DNA from: Alkalibacillus salilacus
GTDB lineage: Bacteria > Bacillota > Bacilli > Bacillales > Alkalibacillaceae
Assembly (NCBI RefSeq): GCF_030812915.1
Contig: NZ_JAUSTQ010000003.1
Span: 62,001 to 126,000, forward strand
Direction: 5' to 3'
DNA: 64,000 bases
Part shown: one piece after another, positions 1 to 6,526 of the stretch
Layout of the letters: each line of letters begins with the position of its first letter
How positions within the stretch are numbered: position 1 is the first letter of the stretch
Program-made: the position numbers and the translations under genes
Notes under the pieces: model-generated
Seen by the model: only the letters and a program-made list of their open reading frames with translations
Told to the model about the DNA's origin: nothing
Database searches by the model: none

Positions 1-663
1 ATTAAGGATGTTCGCAATAGTAAACTTGAAACACCGGAAGAAACAGCATTACACCGTATGGCTTGGTATCGCGATACGAATGGAAAACTTTTAAATACCG
101 AGGTAACCGCAGTAGAGGTCCTCAATATTTTACGTCCTATTGTAGCCATATCAGTATATATTGTATTTGCCGCATTAGCATTATTTGAAAACCCAGAGGA
201 GAAGGAAAAGCTTTTAAATGGCGATGAGGATGTCTTTGAATTGTTTATTCAAGAAGTTCGTCGGTATTATCCTTTTTTCCCTTTTACCACAGGAAGGGTA
301 CGTGAAAATTTTCTTTGGAAGGGCCATGATTTTAAAAAAGAGAGCCTTGTGTTATTAGATATTTATGGGACAAATCACCATCCTAATTTATGGGATAACC
401 CTGAACAATTTACACCTGACCGTTTTAAAGAAAGAGAAGAAAGTCCATACGATCTTATTCCTCAAGGGGGCGGGGATTATTATAAGGGGCATCGATGTCC
501 TGGAGAATGGCTAACTGTTGAAGTAATGAAATCCAGTTTAGATTTGCTCGTTAATCATATGGAATATAACGTACCTAAACAGCAGAATTTACGTTATAGC
601 ATGATGCGAATACCAAGCTTGCCTAAAGACAGATTTATAATGGATCGAGTGAAGAAAGTCTAA
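1..663 (+). CDS. CYP152-family fatty-acid peroxygenase P450 (C-terminal part)
   Basis: The frame is open from the first base of the window, so the N-terminus lies outside; about 220 C-terminal residues are present. The I-helix segment reads LRPIVAIS, with the Arg-Pro pair that replaces the usual acid-alcohol pair in H2O2-dependent P450s such as CypC (P450-BSbeta). The heme-ligand loop is GGGDYYKGHRCPGE, with the thiolate Cys. Upstream come the meander and an EVRRYYPFFPF segment (K-helix region) typical of CYP152. Family members hydroxylate or decarboxylate fatty acids in the cytoplasm using peroxide. The gene is host DNA outside the prophage and convergent with glnA. Confidence 0.9.
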   Translation: MKDVRNSKLETPEETALHRMAWYRDTNGKLLNTEVTAVEVLNILRPIVAISVYIVFAALALFENPEEKEKLLNGDEDVFELFIQEVRRYYPFFPFTTGRVRENFLWKGHDFKKESLVLLDIYGTNHHPNLWDNPEQFTPDRFKEREESPYDLIPQGGGDYYKGHRCPGEWLTVEVMKSSLDLLVNHMEYNVPKQQNLRYSMMRIPSLPKDRFIMDRVKKV

Positions 664-766
664 GAGATGCATGGAATAAATAATACACACGTTAATTAAT
701 TGTTGGAATTAGCGTGTATATGTCTTATTGTATCAAGTTTACTGACAAACAAACCTAAAGATAATG

Positions 767-807
767 AAAAGCATGATATCATCTATTTCAGATAATATCA
801 TGCTTTT
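767..807. terminator. bidirectional hairpin terminator after the P450 gene
   Basis: A perfect 13-bp stem (AAAAGCATGATAT / ATATCATGCTTTT) encloses a loop of about 15 nt, with A- and T-rich flanks suited to rho-independent termination in both directions. It lies between the P450 gene (+) and a broken minus-strand gene. A weaker imperfect hairpin at about 682-722 may also act on the P450 transcript. Confidence 0.7.
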
Positions 808-872
808 GCCGTTCGTGCATGAGCGATTAAGTTTTTATGTTTGAGTAAAAGCATTGAGAAAATATATAGAGT

Positions 873-1115
873 TTACAAATAATAATCTAATAAACCTCCC
901 GCAATTATTAACGCGACTCCCGAAATCAAATGCACCTTCTTCTCACTAACTTCAGTATACTCAAACATTATAAAGAAAACTAAAACTGTCCCTAGAAATT
1001 GAATTGGCGATAACAAATAATTTCCATTTTGAAGATATAAAAAATCAAGCCTTTAATAAATACCCGAAACCAAGCCTAAGGCAAATATGTATATAGGGAT
1101 TCTAAGATTAATCAT
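873..1115 (-). pseudogene. broken small membrane protein (transporter-like fragment)
   Basis: A minus-strand reading frame starts at an ATG with a GAGGGAG ribosome site and gives MINLRIPIYIFALGLVSGIY, then an in-frame TAA, then continues for 59 residues with two hydrophobic stretches and ends at TAA. The continuation (ending LIIAGGLLDYYL) looks like the last two helices of a small drug/metabolite-type transporter. I infer a gene truncated and inactivated by a nonsense change; the family is only suggested by hydropathy. Confidence 0.4.
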
Positions 1116-1352
1116 CAAGCTCCCTCAATAAATTGGTTATTTATCCTTAATAAAAAATTGCTTGGCAAATCCATTTATCTAAATTATGCTTTGCTAGTAT
1201 TCATATTTTTTTATCATTTATAGTATACACTCATTATTTGTAACCAACATACTGTGAAGATCAATCGATAAATATTTCATCGTATTGAGATATTTTATGA
1301 AAAGCCGTATCATTAAATTAGTTTGATATGGAGGTTTCTGAGGAGGTCAAAT

Positions 1353-1538
1353 ATGCTTTTACTACTTGTTTACCTAATGTGGTTATTTATGCCTTTCGTT
1401 TTTGGGTTATTAATTTACATCATATATCATAATCTTCGCAGACCAAAAAATACAACTTCTTGGATTCTTATATGTTCAACTTCTATCATACTAACTTTCT
1501 TGGTATGGCAGTCATTGGGTGAACTTAATTTAATATAA
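1353..1538 (+). CDS. small two-helix membrane protein
   Basis: 61 residues. The start at 1353 is chosen because GAGGAGG lies 8 nt upstream; an in-frame ATG at 1329 lacks a ribosome site. Two hydrophobic helices are separated by a short basic loop (HNLRRPKNTTSW). The layout resembles the short PLD_N-like or YxlC-type membrane peptides of Bacillaceae, but I do not recognise a specific family. It is host DNA downstream of glnA. Confidence 0.6.
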   Translation: MLLLLVYLMWLFMPFVFGLLIYIIYHNLRRPKNTTSWILICSTSIILTFLVWQSLGELNLI

Positions 1539-1698
1539 TATCTTTAAATATTTCTTGATTCGTATAGGTGGATTGATTTAAAAATCTAGTCCTCATGCGT
1601 TTGTCGAATGAATTGTTTAATTCACATTATGATTGAAGTCTCATGAACTAATCTTAAAAACATTTACTGCTACGCTAAAATAATTTCGGAGGGATAAA

Positions 1699-1863
1699 AT
1701 GACTTACAATCTATTTCTTTTACTAATAGTCGGTGGTTTCTTAGGTTTTCTGATATATGGGTTCTTGGGTGCTCTGCTAGGTTTAATCCTTGGCACACTC
1801 ATAAATATTTCAATGGAATTCCGAGAACTTAACGAGAAATTTAATAATAGAACGGAGTCATAG
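1699..1863 (+). CDS. small glycine-rich membrane protein
   Basis: 54 residues starting at ATG 1699, preceded by CGGAGGG. The sequence has a Gly/Leu-rich hydrophobic hairpin (GGFLGFLIYGFLGALLGLIL) and a charged C-terminal tail (EFRELNEKFNNRTES). It lies about 160 nt after the other small membrane gene in the same direction, so the two may be co-transcribed. Function unknown. It ends just before the original glnA terminator. Confidence 0.6.
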   Translation: MTYNLFLLLIVGGFLGFLIYGFLGALLGLILGTLINISMEFRELNEKFNNRTES

Positions 1864-1879
1864 AGTGGCTACCTTCTAA

Positions 1880-1916
1880 AATTACAAAACCCCTTACCAA
1901 CTAAATGGCAAGGGGC
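1880..1916 (-). terminator. original host glnA terminator, now separated from glnA
   Basis: Read on the minus strand, a CCCCTTGCCA / TGGTAAGGGG stem is followed by TTTTG. It sits directly beyond the attL copy of the glnA 3' end, where the glnA transcript would have ended before integration. The prophage supplies a very similar hairpin next to the functional glnA (40618-40651). Confidence 0.75.
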
Positions 1917-1924
1917 AACACACT

Positions 1925-1979
1925 TTAGTAAGTGCTTAAATATTGTTCTCTCTCCCATGGGTGAACTTGTGTGCGGAAC
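1925..1979. repeat. attL: attL: 55-bp duplication of the glnA 3' end
   Basis: Identical over 55 bp to 40662-40716; identity stops abruptly on both sides (T versus A at the left, G versus A at the right). The repeat encodes the last 17 codons and stop of glnA on the minus strand. It marks the left prophage junction. Confidence 0.95.
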
Positions 1980-2078
1980 GTGTTCTAACTAAATAAACTT
2001 AATTTTATCTGCTTTAAACAGTTGTTAAATCAAGGTTTATGAAAATCGCATATCTTAAACTAAATAAAGTTATATTAA

Positions 2079-2113
2079 TTTTTGTGGGAAATCTGTGGGA
2101 AACTTGTGGGAAG
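2079..2113 (+). repeat. attL arm-type integrase sites (three 11-bp direct repeats)
   Basis: Three copies of nnTGTGGGAAn with an 11-bp period begin at 2081, 2092 and 2103. A matching pair plus one inverted copy lies beside attR at 40557-40619. Paired short repeats flanking a core on the phage side are the usual layout of arm sites for tyrosine integrases with an AP2-like N-terminal domain. The spacing of one helical turn supports cooperative binding. Confidence 0.65.
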
Positions 2114-2280
2114 ATTGAATTTTAAAAACTGTGGTTTGATACCGGTGGCCAGTATCGAACTTGGGCGTTTAAATACTGAGATGTAGGCATAGTTGAAATG
2201 GTATGTGTAGTTTTTGTGTAGTAAATATTTATTAACGTTTAATCACGTTGTATTTCACATCAAATAGATTTATTTAGCAT

Positions 2281-2293
2281 CTTTTGTCGAAAA
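2281..2293 (+). promoter_or_regulatory. Spo0A-box-like motif upstream of the 99-residue gene
   Basis: CTTTTGTCGAAAA contains the heptamer TGTCGAA and shares 12 bases with the -10 half of the accessory-gene promoters. The -35 half (expected AGGA core) is absent at 2266-2274, so it may be a decayed relative or simply a 0A box. It is 60 nt upstream of the ATG at 2354. Confidence 0.3.
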
Positions 2294-2353
2294 TCAGCCA
2301 TTTATAAAACCTTATGCTATTATATAGCAGAAAACTAAATAGGAGATGATGGC

Positions 2354-2653
2354 ATGAAGTACAGTAATGATCAGAAGATGGACCAGTATATTGAGAGTGG
2401 GATTAAGAATAAACAAGTAACCTTTGAATTTGAAGGCGTAATCTTTTGGCACATGTATAAATTTTATGATTTTATGAATTCTACTAATGCAAAGGAACCA
2501 TTCAGTCAGTATTTAACAAGTTTAATAGAAGGATATATCGAGGAAAATCCAGGGGAATATAAATTTGAGTTTGGTGAACAAAGCATACCTTTTTCGACTG
2601 AGAAGCATGGAGAGACTTATCTAGATATTAAAGATACTGCTATACATTTTTAA
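2354..2653 (+). CDS. prophage-end protein of unknown function (99 aa)
   Basis: ATG at 2354 has an AGGAGATG site 8 nt upstream. The acidic, aromatic-rich protein has no membrane segment or motif I recognise. It lies between attL and the lysis genes and points against the late operon, a place where lysogenic-conversion genes are often found. It has its own downstream bidirectional terminator, so it is probably expressed in the lysogen. Function unknown. Confidence 0.65.
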   Translation: MKYSNDQKMDQYIESGIKNKQVTFEFEGVIFWHMYKFYDFMNSTNAKEPFSQYLTSLIEGYIEENPGEYKFEFGEQSIPFSTEKHGETYLDIKDTAIHF

Positions 2654-2672
2654 AATAGTATAAGAAATAATA

Positions 2673-2700
2673 AAAAGCCCCCGCAATAGCGAGGGCTTTA
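2673..2700. terminator. bidirectional terminator between the 99-aa gene and the lysis genes
   Basis: Stem AAAGCCC-CGC / GCG-GGGCTTT with an AATA loop and A/T flanks. It ends both the plus-strand gene at 2354-2653 and the late operon, whose last stop is at 2703. Confidence 0.85.
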
Positions 2701-2702
2701 AC

Positions 2703-2954
2703 TTATTCTTCCTTATCTTTTTGTTTAATGACCTGATGCACATAAACAGATGCGCCTGTAACCAATACACCTTGCACCACAGCATCAACATTCAAACCAA
2801 ATAAAAGTAGCGACAGGCCTAAGCCGATCGCTAAAAGTATTGCAGGAATAAATTTGTTTGGTACGATCTCCATTTGCTTAATCATTTTTCCGATTATCAT
2901 AAGCACTGGAATCAAAATCAGCGCTTTTTCTACTACATAATCCATAATCTCCAT
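2703..2954 (-). CDS. holin, Hol44/Phage_holin_5_2 type
   Basis: 83 residues with two hydrophobic segments (residues about 9-22 and 37-72) and a charged end, QVIKQKDKEE. The pattern IIGKMIKQMEIVPNKFIPAILLAIGLG matches holin superfamily V proteins found beside amidases in Bacillus phages. It is the last late gene, two bases after the endolysin stop. A second, unrelated holin-like gene precedes the endolysin, so one may be an antiholin or helper. Confidence 0.75.
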   Translation of the reverse strand: MEIMDYVVEKALILIPVLMIIGKMIKQMEIVPNKFIPAILLAIGLGLSLLLFGLNVDAVVQGVLVTGASVYVHQVIKQKDKEE

Positions 2955-2956
2955 TT

Positions 2957-3979
2957 TTAAAAACTCCCTTCGTTTAATGCTCTTTGTAGCGTTTCTACTA
3001 CTAAACTTGGATCACTTAGCTTACCATCTACTACAGTTCCTAGATATTGTTGCAATGCCTCAATAGTTTTAGGTCCTAAATAGCCATCTTCTTTGGCTCC
3101 GATTAACTTTTGAAGCGCTCTGATGACTAAGCTTCCACCATCACCGAACGTAATACCAGATACAATTTGGGCCGTAACATGATTGCGTACTTGATTACTA
3201 ATGACGCTATCAATTGGTGTACCTAAATAACGCTGCAATGCTCTTGTTGTCAGCTTGCCCCATTTACCATCAATTTTCAGATTAGCTTTGGGTTTCTCAT
3301 CAACTTGTTCGTCACTACTGTTTGGCAGTTTAACCACGTCACCAACTTTCAATTGCGTTGGTTTGATGTCAGCATTTACTTTCTTCAAATCATCTACATC
3401 GAAGTCTTTACCCTTCGCAATCGACCAGAGCGTATCACCTTCTTGAATTTCATGTTTACCAGCAGGTACTGGTGCTTTCGGTTCACCTTGATTCAATACA
3501 GCCTTGTAATCAAACATTGGACACTGTTTCCACTCATAACCACTAAACTCGTTATGGCCTTTTACGTATTTGATATGCGGATATTGACTTTGCAAAGCAC
3601 TCACTAAATGACGCAAGCTTTCTTTTTGTGCATCGGTGGGTTCTTCTGATCGGAAGTCACCAGTTAAACATACACCGACTGCATAGTTATTGTGATTACC
3701 AACATGATAGGTGCGTAGTTCGATGTCATTCACCCACTTAATCGTGCCATCTTCTTCTATGACATAAGAATAACCAATACTTGGCCAACCGTGAGTATCG
3801 ACATGGTATCGCGCATAATCTTCTGCGTTTGAGCCATCTTTACCTTGCTTAGTTAAGCTATGATGAATCGCAATCGTTGTTTTGTCCTTTACATCTAATA
3901 CTGGAAACGTTTTGTTAGAATGGCGCTTAACTTCATTCCGATAGTCTACAAACTTCGGAATATCTAATTGTCCTGCCAT
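2957..3979 (-). CDS. endolysin: N-acetylmuramoyl-L-alanine amidase with LysM
   Basis: 340 residues. An Amidase_2 domain (about 30-160) shows the zinc-ligand pattern: His39 in AIHHS, His142 in KGHNE and Cys153 in KQCP. A LysM domain follows (about 176-218, GDTLWSIAKG and LKVGDVVKLP). The C-terminus carries two peptidoglycan-binding-like repeats (GKWGKLTTRALQRYLG; GYLGPKTIEALQQYLG). It hydrolyses the amide bond between muramic acid and the stem peptide at lysis. No signal peptide, so it depends on the neighbouring holins. Confidence 0.93.
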   Translation of the reverse strand: MAGQLDIPKFVDYRNEVKRHSNKTFPVLDVKDKTTIAIHHSLTKQGKDGSNAEDYARYHVDTHGWPSIGYSYVIEEDGTIKWVNDIELRTYHVGNHNNYAVGVCLTGDFRSEEPTDAQKESLRHLVSALQSQYPHIKYVKGHNEFSGYEWKQCPMFDYKAVLNQGEPKAPVPAGKHEIQEGDTLWSIAKGKDFDVDDLKKVNADIKPTQLKVGDVVKLPNSSDEQVDEKPKANLKIDGKWGKLTTRALQRYLGTPIDSVISNQVRNHVTAQIVSGITFGDGGSLVIRALQKLIGAKEDGYLGPKTIEALQQYLGTVVDGKLSDPSLVVETLQRALNEGSF

Positions 3980-3991
3980 TTAAATCACTCC

Positions 3992-4414
3992 TTATTTTTG
4001 TTTGAAAAAATTAATAGACTTTCTTAACGGCGGTGGCACTGGCACATTTAATCTCCCTAAGTTCTCACTGACACTAATGAACTCAGTTACTAGATAATAA
4101 AAAATCGTCGCAGCCATGACGCTTAATTCCATTTGGCCAACAACGATTGGATTTCCGATTTGAAACAAATAAACTTGGTCAATGATTTGCGCAGCTGCAA
4201 CCAAACCAAAGATCATAATCTTCTTAGGAATCCCCCAAAACGCAACATCCGCTTTCAACTTGCCTTCATAACCCGATGCCAAGATGCCTGTTAGAAAATC
4301 AAATGATACAAAAAAGATGAGCGCGCCTAACAAAATGGACCACTCACCAAACAACCAACTTAACACTACTGCTATTCCTGCAGTCATCATTTTTGCATTG
4401 TTTACAACATCCAC
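3992..4414 (-). CDS. holin, Phage_holin_4_1 (toxin-secretion/lysis) family
   Basis: 140 residues from a GTG start with GGGGG 5 nt upstream. It shows three to four hydrophobic segments, the family signature FVSFDFLTGILASGYEGKL, and PKKIMIFGLVAAAQIID. It permeabilises the membrane to release the amidase encoded immediately downstream (12-nt gap). Confidence 0.88.
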   Translation of the reverse strand: MDVVNNAKMMTAGIAVVLSWLFGEWSILLGALIFFVSFDFLTGILASGYEGKLKADVAFWGIPKKIMIFGLVAAAQIIDQVYLFQIGNPIVVGQMELSVMAATIFYYLVTEFISVSENLGRLNVPVPPPLRKSINFFKQK

Positions 4415-4432
4415 AATTTACCCCCTAAAACA

Positions 4433-4457
4433 TAATAAAAGCGCCCGTTCGGCGCTA
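4433..4457 (-). terminator. terminator upstream of the lysis cassette
   Basis: On the minus strand AGCGCC-gaacg-GGCGCT is followed by TTTATT. It closely resembles the terminator after the tail endopeptidase gene (8921-8944), and both directly follow a TATCARCAATAR coding end. This suggests it once terminated a duplicate or related tail gene. Confidence 0.7.
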
Positions 4458-4593
4458 TTGCTGATATCTTATACCCGTATCGATAAGCTTCATTTTGTAT
4501 ATTCAGTCATTTTCTCACCAACTTTCAAAAAAATCCTTTATGTCATCTATTTAAAGGTTTTATTTGTTATATTGTAGTTAAGGAGGTGATTAT

Positions 4594-4779
4594 ATGAAAA
4601 CTCTAAAGTCAACTTTGTACTATTTAGCTTTGGCAATGGTATTTGTTTTCATGGTGCTATGTGTTTACTTAACCATAAACTCAAGCAATCAAGCTCTTAC
4701 CAATAGCTATGCAAGTCTCACTCTAGGTTCTCTCAGTCTGTTCCTAGCAATCAGGAACGGTTCAAACAGCAACGAATAG
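4594..4779 (+). CDS. small two-helix membrane protein inside the prophage
   Basis: 61 residues, ATG preceded by TAAGGAGGTGATT. Two hydrophobic helices (about 9-28 and 37-54) with polar ends. It opposes the late operon and has its own terminator (4808-4839). A likely extended -10 element (TGTTATATT) lies about 20 nt upstream of the ribosome site. I infer an accessory gene expressed in the lysogen; function unknown. Confidence 0.6.
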   Translation: MKTLKSTLYYLALAMVFVFMVLCVYLTINSSNQALTNSYASLTLGSLSLFLAIRNGSNSNE

Positions 4780-4807
4780 TAGCAAACTAAATCGAAGTAC
4801 ATAATGA

Positions 4808-4839
4808 AGAGAGGAGTTTAATAACCCCTCTCTTTTTTT
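4808..4839 (+). terminator. rho-independent terminator of the small membrane gene
   Basis: Stem AGAGAGG / CCTCTCT with an 12-nt loop, followed by a run of seven T on the plus strand. Confidence 0.85.
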
Positions 4840-4865
4840 ACTACAAATGAATGTTCTTATTGGTT

Positions 4866-5173
4866 TTACCAAATCGAATAAGTCGCAAAACCAGCAATTA
4901 ACGCTGTTGAACTGATATCACTTGCTGTTACTTTTTGGTTATATTGATTGTCACCTAAAAAATAAAGTCTAATATAATTCGAATTTCACCTGAAATCGTG
5001 GTCATATTGCTAGCTAAAGATATTCTTGCGAATCGTTCAAGTGACACAGCGTTCAATTCCTCTTCAAGATACGATTCCATAAAGCGGCATGCGTCATCAC
5101 TATCATTATTCAAGATTGTTAATAGGTTGTCGTCTCGATCGAACACATAATGGATGGGCTTTCTGTCATTCAA
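4866..5173 (-). pseudogene. remnant of a tail-associated structural gene
   Basis: A TTG-started 72-residue frame (HYVFDRDDNLLTILNN, EELNAVSLERF) resembles the N-terminal region of phage minor structural/tail-lysin proteins. It stops at 4955. In another frame the coding sense continues to the TAA at 4866 (RLYFLGDNQYNQKVTASD, ending FATYSIW), like the C-terminal end of a tail fibre. I read this as one tail gene reduced by internal deletion and a frameshift. It could instead be two short genes, but no ribosome site supports the second part. Confidence 0.45.
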
Positions 5174-5234
5174 TCACCTGTCTTTGAGCATAAAAAACAG
5201 GTGTTATCTACTGCGCATAAGTGTCCTTATATCA

Positions 5235-5262
5235 ATAAAAAAGAGCCCTTATTAGGACTCTA
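5235..5262 (-). terminator. terminator of the 113-residue accessory gene
   Basis: On the minus strand AGAGTCC-taataa-GGGCTCT is followed by TTTTTTATT, directly after the stop codon at 5265. Confidence 0.8.
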
Positions 5263-5264
5263 TA

Positions 5265-5606
5265 TTATATTTCTATTCCATTTGATATTAGTATGGCTTT
5301 ATAAGTAGTTGATACAATTTCAACAGTTATTTTTTCTGCTATTGCTTTCAGAAATGCGATTGACTTTTCATCGCCACTTTTAGCTTTCTCAATTTGTTGT
5401 TGAATTTCTTCATTTTCTCTAATATCTCGAGCGAGTTCGTATGGATCGGTAATATTAAAATTTTCAATCACGTTATTTAGTACTTCAACATCTTCGGAGT
5501 TTGAAATATCAACACCTAAATCAAATCCTTTTAGATTGTTATTATCTATAGTTACGTTTGTTGATTTGTCTATTCTTATACCAGTACTCTCATTATTATT
5601 AGCCAT
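5265..5606 (-). CDS. hypothetical protein with beta-helix-like N-terminus
   Basis: 113 residues from ATG 5606, chosen because AAAGGAG lies 8 nt upstream; a GTG at 5615 is also in frame but overlaps that site. The N-terminal half (GIRIDKSTNVTIDNNNLKG, DISNSEDVEVLNNVIENF) has the spacing of right-handed beta-helix rungs. The C-terminal half is charged and helical. It has its own extended -10 promoter and terminator, unlike neighbouring late genes, and lies between tail and lysis genes. Probably an accessory (moron) gene; function unknown. Confidence 0.6.
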   Translation of the reverse strand: MANNNESTGIRIDKSTNVTIDNNNLKGFDLGVDISNSEDVEVLNNVIENFNITDPYELARDIRENEEIQQQIEKAKSGDEKSIAFLKAIAEKITVEIVSTTYKAILISNGIEI

Positions 5607-5627
5607 ATTCTCCACTCCTTTAGGAGT

Positions 5628-5636
5628 ATTATAGCA
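5628..5636 (-). promoter_or_regulatory. extended -10 promoter of the 113-residue gene
   Basis: TGCTATAAT on the minus strand is a perfect sigma-A extended -10, about 21 nt upstream of the start codon. The -35 region is weak, as is common with extended -10 promoters. Confidence 0.6.
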
Positions 5637-5685
5637 TACTAACTATCGAAGATAATTATCCTTGTTAAAGCTTGTGAATTTTGAC

Positions 5686-6504
5686 TCACTCAAAATAACT
5701 TTTTATTTTATCGGGGTTATTAGTAAAAGCTCCTGTAGCTCCGCGTTCCTTTAACATTTCTAAATCATTAGTATTATTTACTGTAAATGGATGTACTTCA
5801 AACCCCTTATTGCTTAAAGCACGTATATATTCCTTATTAACATTTTCGTAATTAAATCCAACCCCTGTTGCATACTCTTTTAACTCGTCCATTTTCTGTT
5901 TTGTCAATGGATCTTTACGTGGCTCGTTATACCAATAAAGCTTGACTAAAGGAATATTTGGTTGAATTTCGTTAATTTTCAATAGACTCTTGCTGTAATA
6001 GGATTGGATTATTACATTATCTTGTAACTCACAATTACTTATAACGTCCAACAATTGCTTTTCCATGGCCAAATCATCCGGGTTCTTTGTTTCAATATAA
6101 TAGTCTATATCGTCACCAAATCTATTAAAGATATCTTTTAAGGATAAGACTGATAATCCTTCATATTCTTCTTTAGCCTTATCAGGATACTTTTGATTAA
6201 ACCACGAACCGGCATCTAGCTCCTTTAATTCTTTTAAGGTATATTCACTGACTGCTCCTTTTTCGTTTGTTGTACGATTAACCGTTTCATCATGAATAGC
6301 GACTAAATGTTTATCTTTTGTTAATCGTAAATCAATCTCAAGATAATCAGCCCCCGTTTCTTTTGCCATTTCATATGACGGCATCGTATGTTCTGGAGCA
6401 TATTCAGATGCCCCGCGATGGGAAATAATAGTAAAATCATCCTCCACCGCTAAATTGGAACAACCTATTAATAATATTAACGACAATAAAAGTAGTATTC
6501 TCAT
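5686..6504 (-). CDS. glycerophosphodiester phosphodiesterase lipoprotein
   Basis: About 272 residues. The signal peptide ends in a lipobox (ILLIGC, Cys15), so the protein should be anchored outside the membrane. The GDPD fold follows with its catalytic and metal residues: HRG (His29), PEHT (Glu39), YLEIDLR (Glu56, Asp58), AIHDETVNRTT (His71), then YIETK. The enzyme splits glycerophosphodiesters such as glycerol-phosphate teichoic-acid chains. The start is ATG 6504 or TTG 6510; neither has a strong ribosome site. It directly follows the tail spike, which carries a second GDPD domain; a receptor-clearing role in the lysogen is my inference. Confidence 0.88.
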   Translation of the reverse strand: MRILLLLSLILLIGCSNLAVEDDFTIISHRGASEYAPEHTMPSYEMAKETGADYLEIDLRLTKDKHLVAIHDETVNRTTNEKGAVSEYTLKELKELDAGSWFNQKYPDKAKEEYEGLSVLSLKDIFNRFGDDIDYYIETKNPDDLAMEKQLLDVISNCELQDNVIIQSYYSKSLLKINEIQPNIPLVKLYWYNEPRKDPLTKQKMDELKEYATGVGFNYENVNKEYIRALSNKGFEVHPFTVNNTNDLEMLKERGATGAFTNNPDKIKSYFE

Positions 6505-6526
6505 AAACAAAATCTACCATAACAAC

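Noticed and set aside
2131-2170. tRNA-like 3' fragment (TTCGATAC with GGCCACC on the minus strand) near attL
   Set aside because: T-stem bases do not pair and no acceptor or anticodon arm is present; the attachment site is clearly the glnA end.
4440-4480. XkdX-like short protein (12-18 codons) before the lysis terminator
   Set aside because: Too short and without a ribosome site; better explained as the remaining end of a decayed tail gene.
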